Below the pieces are notes generated by a model. It was not told the origin of the DNA and did not search any database. It was given only the letters and a program-made list of their open reading frames with translations. Source: Rubrivivax sp. (GTDB taxonomy: Bacteria > Pseudomonadota > Gammaproteobacteria > Burkholderiales > Burkholderiaceae_C). Taken from it: a stretch of 35,540 nucleotides of DNA. The stretch covers positions 1-35,540 of the forward strand of contig JAHECD010000045.1 of the NCBI GenBank assembly GCA_024641945.1. The letters are read 5' to 3'. Positions within the stretch are counted from its first letter, which is position 1; the number at the start of each line of letters is the position of its first letter. Positions 30,958 through 35,540 of the stretch are shown here, in pieces. The position numbers and the translations under genes were made by a program.

Positions 30958-33165
30958 GTGACGGTCGTCCCGGCGCTGACCCGCGGTCAGCAGCGCAACC
31001 GGCGGGTCGTCTTCGGCTGGCTGCTGCTGGGGCTGGCGGCCTACGCGCTGCTTCCCTGGTACTACCCGCAGAACCTGACCGTCTGGCGCTCGCTGCCTGG
31101 CATCTTCGGCGGCAGCGACACCGCCAGCGGGCTGGTCCAGGCGTCGATTCACGGCAAACCCTGGCTGTGGACCGGCCTTGCCGGGCTGCTGGCCGCGGCC
31201 ATCGCATGGCGAATGCCGGCCAGCCGAACCCAGGGCTGGCTCCTGACCCTCGGTGCAGGCCTCGGGCTGGCCGGATTGCTGGCCAGCGGCTTCACGATCG
31301 GCGCGCGCGGCTGGAGCTTCGAGGTCTTCGATGGATGGTTCGGCGAGCTCGCCCAGGGCCAGTTCGGCATCGGCCTGGGCGGTGCCTTCGCCTTGCTCGC
31401 GCTGCTGATGCTGATGGGCGCCGGCATCGCGCGGCTGGGGTACTTCCGCGGCGACCTCTTCGTGGCCGGCGCGGTGGTGCTGTGTGGCGCGCTGCTGGCG
31501 CTGTTCGTCGCGCTGCCGGTCGGCAAGAGCCTGATCGGCGCCTTCTTCGACGACGGCGGCAGTGTCTCGCTGGCGGCGTTGGCCGAGCGTCTCGTCCACG
31601 AGCGTGTCTGGGGCCTCGGGTGCCTGGCGGGTGGCGTGCGCTGCGGCGTGGCGTGGAACACCTTGTTCCTGGCGCTGCTCACGGCAAGCGGCACCACGGT
31701 CATGGGCACATTGATCGCGCTGATGGCCGAGCGCGGCAACCAGCGCCTGGCCGGGCCACTGAACGTGCTGGCGCTGCTGCCGATCATCACGCCGCCGTTT
31801 GTCGTCGGCCTCGGCCTGATCCTGCTGTTCGGCCGTGCGGGTCTGGTGAATCAGGTTCTCGAATGGGCCTTCGGCATCGTTCCCACGCGCTGGTTCTACG
31901 GCTGGCTGGGCATCTGGCTGGCGCAGATGTTCGCCTTCACGCCGATCGCCTTCATGATCATGCGGGGTGTCGTGCAGGGCATCAGCCCGAGCTTGGAAGA
32001 GGCGGCGCAGACGCTGCGTGCGAGCCGGCTGCAGACTTTCACGACCGTGACGCTGCCGCTGATGAAACCCGGCCTGGCAAACGCCTTTCTGGTCGGGTTC
32101 ATCGAGAGCATCGCGGACTTCGGCAACCCGGTGATCGTCGGCGGCCAATATTCGGTGCTGTCGACCGACATCTTCTTTGCGATCGTCGGCGCGCAATACG
32201 ACCAGGGGCGCGCAGCCTCGCTCGCGCTGATCCTCACGGCCTTCGCGCTGACGGTCTTTTTCATCCAGCAGAAGGTGCTCGGCCGCAGGAGCTACACCAC
32301 CGTGACGGGCAAGGGCGATGCCGGGATGGCGATGCCGCTGCCCGACCGCGTGCGCCGGCTCACGCTCGGCGTCGCCGTGCCCTGGCTGCTGTTCACGGTG
32401 GTCGTCTATGTGTTCGCCTTCATCGGCGGTTTCGTGCAGACCTGGGGACGCGACTACACCCCGACGCTGGCGCACTTCCGCACGGCTTTCGACTTGCAGT
32501 GGGGCACCCACGGCCTCGTGTGGGCCGGCACCGCCTGGAACTCCCTGTTCACGACCGTCAGGCTGGCGGCGATCGCCGCGCCGATCTGCGCCTCGATCGG
32601 GCTGCTGATCAGCTGGCTGCTCGCCCGGACCCAATTCGTCGGCCAGCGCGCGTTCGAGTTCGGCGCGCTGCTGGCCTTCGCGATCCCCGGCACGGTGCTG
32701 GGCGTGAGCTACATCCTGGCCTTCAACGTGCCACCGTTCGAGCTGACCGGCACCGCGCTGATCATCGTGCTGTGTTTCATCTTCCGCAATCTGCCGGTGG
32801 GCGTGCGTGCCGGCACGGCGAGCTTCAAGCAGCTCGACAAGAACCTCGACGAGGCCAGCACCATGCTGCGTGCCGGCACCGCCACGACGCTGCGCCGCGT
32901 GGTGCTGCCCCTGCTCAAGCCGGCGCTGGTGGCCGCGCTGGTCTACAGCTTCGTGCGCAGCATGACCACGGTATCGGCAGTGATCTTTCTCGTCACCGCC
33001 GAGAACGAGCTTGCGACCACCTACATCATCGGCCGTGTCGGCAACGGCGACTACGGCGTGGCGCTGGCCTACTGCACGGTGCTGATCGTGCTGATGTCAG
33101 CCATCACGGCGCTGATCCAGGTCGTGGTCGGCGAACGCAGGCTGGGACGAAGAAAGCAGGCATGA
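30958..33165 (+). CDS. Fused two-domain ABC-transporter permease with extra N-terminal helices (AfuB/FbpB-like)
   Basis: The 735-residue inner-membrane protein contains both halves of the translocation pore. Two EAA-type coupling loops are visible: EEAAQTLRASRLQTFTTVTL followed by PLMKPGL at about 345-370, and DEASTMLRAGTATTLRRVVL followed by PLLKPAL at about 640-660. An N-terminal part of about 230 residues holds four or five additional hydrophobic helices. FbpB is usually about 500-560 residues without this part, while AfuB-type permeases are longer; this supports the AfuABC comparison. It starts at GTG 30958, four bases after the SBP stop, and overlaps the ATPase start by four bases (ATGA). 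Confidence 0.9.
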   Translation: MTVVPALTRGQQRNRRVVFGWLLLGLAAYALLPWYYPQNLTVWRSLPGIFGGSDTASGLVQASIHGKPWLWTGLAGLLAAAIAWRMPASRTQGWLLTLGAGLGLAGLLASGFTIGARGWSFEVFDGWFGELAQGQFGIGLGGAFALLALLMLMGAGIARLGYFRGDLFVAGAVVLCGALLALFVALPVGKSLIGAFFDDGGSVSLAALAERLVHERVWGLGCLAGGVRCGVAWNTLFLALLTASGTTVMGTLIALMAERGNQRLAGPLNVLALLPIITPPFVVGLGLILLFGRAGLVNQVLEWAFGIVPTRWFYGWLGIWLAQMFAFTPIAFMIMRGVVQGISPSLEEAAQTLRASRLQTFTTVTLPLMKPGLANAFLVGFIESIADFGNPVIVGGQYSVLSTDIFFAIVGAQYDQGRAASLALILTAFALTVFFIQQKVLGRRSYTTVTGKGDAGMAMPLPDRVRRLTLGVAVPWLLFTVVVYVFAFIGGFVQTWGRDYTPTLAHFRTAFDLQWGTHGLVWAGTAWNSLFTTVRLAAIAAPICASIGLLISWLLARTQFVGQRAFEFGALLAFAIPGTVLGVSYILAFNVPPFELTGTALIIVLCFIFRNLPVGVRAGTASFKQLDKNLDEASTMLRAGTATTLRRVVLPLLKPALVAALVYSFVRSMTTVSAVIFLVTAENELATTYIIGRVGNGDYGVALAYCTVLIVLMSAITALIQVVVGERRLGRRKQA

Positions 33166-34202
33166 GCATCGAATTCCGCAACGTCACCAAGCGTTATGGC
33201 GACACCAAGTCCCCGCTCGTCGTCAAGGGCGTCGACCTCGTCGTCCCGAAGGGCACGCTGACGACCATCCTCGGGCCCTCGGGCTGCGGCAAGACGACGT
33301 TGCTGCGCATGATCGCCGGGCTCGACACGCCGACCTCGGGCACCGTCCTGATCGATGGCCAGGACGTCACCGCCCTCGGCGCCGCCGAGCGCAATGTCAG
33401 CATGGTGTTCCAGAGCTATGCGCTGTTCCCGCATATGTCGGTGCTGGACAACGTGTGCTACGGCCTGAGCGTGCAGGGCACGCCGAAGGGCGAGGCCAGG
33501 AAGCGCGCACACGCGACGATGGACAGCGTCGGACTGAAAGGCTATGGCGACCGCCTGCCGGGCGAGCTTTCGGGCGGCCAGCAGCAGCGTGTGGCGGTTG
33601 CACGCTCGCTGGTGCTGGAACCCAGCGTGATGCTGTTCGACGAGCCGCTGTCCAACCTGGACGCACGCCTGCGCCGCAGCATGCGCGAGGAGATCCGAGC
33701 GCTGCAGCAGCGGCTGAAGCTCACGGTGGCCTATGTCACGCACGACCAGAGCGAGGCGTTGGCAGTGAGCGACCAGATCATCGTGATGGACTCCGGCCGC
33801 ATCGCCCAGGCCGGCACGCCGCAGCAGCTCTACGAGCACCCTTCGAGCGAATTCGTGGCCGGCTTCATGGGCGAGGCGATGCTGTTTTCGGCAACGGCCG
33901 ACGTTGCCGGCCGTGTGAGGCTCGGGCCTCTGAGCCTGCAGTCGACCCAGCAGATCCCCGCCGGACCGGTGAAGGTCGCCGTGCGGCCCGAGGCTTGGAC
34001 GGTCGTTGCCCCTGGGGGGGCGGCGCTCGACGGCAGGCTGGTCAAGTGCGCCTATCTCGGCAGTTTTCTGGAGCTGACCGTCGCCACGGACATCGGCGAG
34101 ATCTTCGTCGTCTCGCCCGACGTCGCGCGCCGCTGGACGATCGGCGACACGCTGGGGCTGGTGCTCGGTGCCACTGGCGTGTCGGTGGTGACGGCGCCGT
34201 AG
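33162..34202 (+). CDS. ABC-transporter ATP-binding protein (AfuC/FbpC/PotA-like)
   Basis: The 346-residue ATPase drives the importer. Walker A is LGPSGCGKTT, the Q-loop VFQSYALFPHM, the signature LSGGQQQRVAVARSL, Walker B VMLFDEPLSNLD and the H-loop VTHDQSEA. A C-terminal TOBE-type domain follows (about 280-346; VAVRPEAWTV, then LGSFLELTV). The ATG at 33162 overlaps the permease stop. The same frame is open for 665 codons upstream inside the permease gene, but that is a high-GC shadow and not part of this protein. It closes the operon. Confidence 0.95.
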   Translation: MSIEFRNVTKRYGDTKSPLVVKGVDLVVPKGTLTTILGPSGCGKTTLLRMIAGLDTPTSGTVLIDGQDVTALGAAERNVSMVFQSYALFPHMSVLDNVCYGLSVQGTPKGEARKRAHATMDSVGLKGYGDRLPGELSGGQQQRVAVARSLVLEPSVMLFDEPLSNLDARLRRSMREEIRALQQRLKLTVAYVTHDQSEALAVSDQIIVMDSGRIAQAGTPQQLYEHPSSEFVAGFMGEAMLFSATADVAGRVRLGPLSLQSTQQIPAGPVKVAVRPEAWTVVAPGGAALDGRLVKCAYLGSFLELTVATDIGEIFVVSPDVARRWTIGDTLGLVLGATGVSVVTAP

Positions 34203-34205
34203 TGT

Positions 34206-34221
34206 CCCGGCCCGGGCCGGG
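34206..34221 (+). terminator. Weak candidate terminator hairpin
   Basis: CCCGGCCCGGGCCGGG, a perfect 16-base palindrome four bases after the ATPase stop, can form a six-pair GC stem. The following TGATCTTTG has no real U-run, so factor-independent termination is doubtful. Confidence 0.3.
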
Positions 34222-34282
34222 TGATCTTTGCCTGCGATATCGATAGCCGGCCCGCTGGCACCGGGCGTCGCTGCGGGCCGGG

Positions 34283-34555
34283 TCAATACATTCGCGGACG
34301 GTCGAACGCGTCGGTCGATGCCCGCCGCGACTGGGGAAGCCTCCGTGCGAGATGGCCGGCGTGGTCCCGGTGCGTCATCGGTGCGGCGATTGCGCAACTC
34401 CGCGCCGGTGCCGTCGCGGCCAGCGCCGGCTGCGCCAGCAGCGCGAGGAACCCGAACGCGAGCAGGGCGAGAAGCATCACGACGGCAGTGAGGGTGCGAG
34501 AGCGGACGCGCCGGCGACCGGCTTGCGGCTCGGGCACGGAATCGCGAGTTTTCAT
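34283..34555 (-). CDS. Small single-pass membrane protein, unrecognised
   Basis: I do not recognise this frame of 90 codons. It starts MKTRDSVPEPQAGRRRVRSR, continues with one hydrophobic helix (LTAVVMLLALLAFGFLALLA), and ends in a polar, basic C-terminal tail with several His and Arg. The strong positive-inside signal (RRRVRSR) places the N-terminus in the cytoplasm, or makes it a signal peptide with cleavage near QPALAA. GGAG seven bases before the ATG at 34555 gives modest support. An in-frame Met at 34636 would add 27 residues and absorb an inverted repeat. Two perfect inverted repeats upstream suggest a controlled promoter. Confidence 0.45.
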   Translation of the reverse strand: MKTRDSVPEPQAGRRRVRSRTLTAVVMLLALLAFGFLALLAQPALAATAPARSCAIAAPMTHRDHAGHLARRLPQSRRASTDAFDRPRMY

Positions 34556-34585
34556 GCCGACGCTCCGCAAGTCGAGGATGAAGTC

Positions 34586-34605
34586 TTCCAGGCTAACGCC
34601 TGGAA
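34586..34605. promoter_or_regulatory. Perfect 8-base inverted repeat
   Basis: TTCCAGGC-TAAC-GCCTGGAA lies 31 bases upstream of the small membrane-protein start at 34555. No T-run follows on either strand, so it is not a terminator; an operator or leader hairpin is more likely. Confidence 0.45.
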
Positions 34606-34649
34606 TGACGAGCGCCATCCCCAATTTGGCGGACAAGATGGTGACTGAT

Positions 34650-34667
34650 TGTTTCGTGCGCGAAACA
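34650..34667. promoter_or_regulatory. Perfect 7-base inverted repeat, operator-like
   Basis: TGTTTCG-TGCG-CGAAACA lies in an AT-richer patch just after the YkgJ stop and about 95 bases before the small membrane-protein start. The 7-4-7 dyad has the form of a TetR- or LacI-type operator. Confidence 0.5.
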
Positions 34668-34684
34668 CCTGCCGGACTGGTGAG

Positions 34685-35026
34685 TCAAATCGGCGCCAGC
34701 CCGTGCCGCCGGCGCGCCGCGGCGCAGGCCTCGTCGCCGATGCCCATCGGCGCGCGATGCCCGAACTCGCGGCACGGCGTCGGGCGCCATTCGTGGATGC
34801 CACAGGCCACCAGTATGCCGACCGTGCCGGTCAGCGCCGCGCAGCGGGGCGGGGTGTGGTCGGTGCCGCGCATTCGGCAGGTGGCTGCGCTGACGTCGAC
34901 CGCCAGGCCGTCCGGCACACTGCCACCTTCGGACTCCAGTTCGGCGCGCGCAAAGTCGACGCGGAAGCTGGCACAGCACGCTCCGCAGCGTTTGCAGGGG
35001 TTGTCTCGACCGGGCACGCGCGTCAC
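34685..35026 (-). CDS. YkgJ-family cysteine-cluster protein
   Basis: The 113-residue protein has the zinc/iron-chelating pattern of the YkgJ (UPF0153) family. NPCKRCGACCASF gives Cys11, Cys14, Cys17 and Cys18. Further cysteines are at 50, 62, 75 (VACGIHEWRP), 85 (TPCREFG) and 101. The family probably binds a metal cluster, but no reaction is known. Its GTG start at 35026 overlaps the universal-stress gene stop by four bases (GTGA), which decides the start because no Met lies near the conserved N-terminus and the longer upstream frame only repeats the neighbour's DNA. The two genes are translationally coupled. Confidence 0.85.
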   Translation of the reverse strand: MTRVPGRDNPCKRCGACCASFRVDFARAELESEGGSVPDGLAVDVSAATCRMRGTDHTPPRCAALTGTVGILVACGIHEWRPTPCREFGHRAPMGIGDEACAAARRRHGLAPI

Positions 35027-35540
35027 GCGCGCACCACGGTCACGGTGCAACCCGCCTGCGCCACCACTTGCGAGCTGACGCTTCCCAGGTAGCGCCGCAA
35101 TGTGGAGTGGCCACGCGCGCCCATCACGATGTGCTCGGCGCCGTTGCGCTCGGCAAAGGCCACCAGCGCGGTGGCGGCATCGGGCGCCTCGAGCACGTGA
35201 AAAGTGAGCCGGGGTTCGTCCAGGTCCAGCGCCTGCCCGATCGCGGCGGCCCAGCCGCGCAGGCGCACCAGTTGCTTCACGTGGGTCGGGCGGCCGGCGG
35301 CATCGACGAAGGCATCCACCGCCAGGCCGCCGACCTTCATCACGCTGACACACGCCAGACGAGCGCCCGGTTCGGCGCGCACCACGCGCAGCACGGCCTC
35401 GCGCAGGCGATCGAGCAGTTCGGGCGCGGCGCGGTCGACGTCGACCGCGGCCAGCACCAGCGGGCCTTTCATGCGCTGGGTCAGCACGCTCGGGGCGGGC
35501 GCGGCGGCGGGCGCCGCTTGGCGCGCCTGGGCCCAGCGGC
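35023..35540 (-). CDS. Universal-stress-protein domain, partial; probable C-terminus of a larger (kinase-USP) protein
   Basis: The C-terminal part is a full UspA-type domain. It begins GPLVLAAVDVDRAAPELLDR and ends with the nucleotide-binding signature HIVMGARGHSTLRRYLGSVS, then SQVVAQAGCTVTVV. The frame is still open at the right edge of the window. The residues before the domain (ARQAAPAAAPAPSVLTQRM) are an Ala/Pro linker, not an N-terminus. In Burkholderiales this USP type with PGARLACVSV and HVLEAPDA is, as I recall, commonly fused behind a serine/threonine kinase, so I infer such a fusion. Internal starts at 35487 (GTG) or 35472 (ATG) would give a stand-alone USP. Confidence 0.8.
   Translation of the reverse strand, partial: RWAQARQAAPAAAPAPSVLTQRMKGPLVLAAVDVDRAAPELLDRLREAVLRVVRAEPGARLACVSVMKVGGLAVDAFVDAAGRPTHVKQLVRLRGWAAAIGQALDLDEPRLTFHVLEAPDAATALVAFAERNGAEHIVMGARGHSTLRRYLGSVSSQVVAQAGCTVTVVRA

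Noticed and set aside
30934..32634. A 566-codon leftward frame antisense to the permease
   Set aside because: Gln/Glu/His/Arg-rich translation without domain features; the sense strand encodes a clear ABC permease.
31167..33161. A frame open for 665 codons upstream of and continuous with the ATPase gene, suggesting a 1011-residue protein
   Set aside because: It lies wholly inside the permease gene in another frame, reads as Arg/Gly/Ala-rich low-complexity sequence, and the ATPase family begins exactly at the ATG at 33162.

Overview
The window is about 35.5 kb of very GC-rich chromosomal DNA. It reads as a betaproteobacterium of the order Burkholderiales, of the Rubrivivax/Leptothrix/Rhizobacter/Piscinibacter type. 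This is inferred from three things: four Bug-type (TctC-like) solute-binding proteins, two PEP-CTERM sorted proteins, and a kynBUA operon of betaproteobacterial gene order. No rRNA, tRNA, CRISPR array, transposase, integrase or phage gene was seen.

Left part (1-9.9 kb). A coniferyl-aldehyde-dehydrogenase-type ALDH comes first. It faces an FxDxF-type PEP-CTERM protein across a bidirectional terminator. A rightward string of small genes follows: class II aldolase, DUF4386 membrane protein, VOC protein, small membrane protein and two GNAT acetyltransferases. An acyl-CoA-synthetase-type ligase converges on the string. Next are a second PEP-CTERM protein with a UUCG-loop terminator, and a divergent TetR / seven-helix membrane protein pair with two near-identical palindromic operators between them.

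Central part (10-21.8 kb). From 18926 down to 10008 everything is on the minus strand: Bug SBP, 2Fe-2S and molybdopterin subunits of a xanthine-dehydrogenase-family hydroxylase, a ModA-like SBP without signal peptide, a second Bug SBP, a structured inverted-repeat element, an MmgE/PrpD protein, a third Bug SBP and an alpha/beta hydrolase. A GntR/FCD regulator gene lies upstream. Divergent from it is a fumarylacetoacetate-hydrolase-family enzyme followed by a fourth Bug SBP. Helically spaced TTGG boxes occur in the two promoter regions flanking the regulator gene. The set looks like an uptake and degradation locus for an organic acid or N-heteroaromatic compound; the substrate is not readable from sequence.

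Right part (21.8-35.5 kb). A ROK fructokinase-type gene comes first, then a 59-codon secreted small protein. A minus-strand series follows, from kynB, kynU and kynA (tryptophan to anthranilate) through an unrecognised exported protein with a His-His-His motif and a three-domain aminopeptidase P, to a secreted S1/P1-nuclease/phospholipase-C-fold protein. Divergent from kynB is a three-gene ABC importer with AfuABC/FbpABC architecture. The window ends with a small membrane protein preceded by two perfect inverted repeats, a YkgJ-type cysteine-cluster protein, and a universal-stress domain that is still open at the right edge and is probably the C-terminus of a larger protein.
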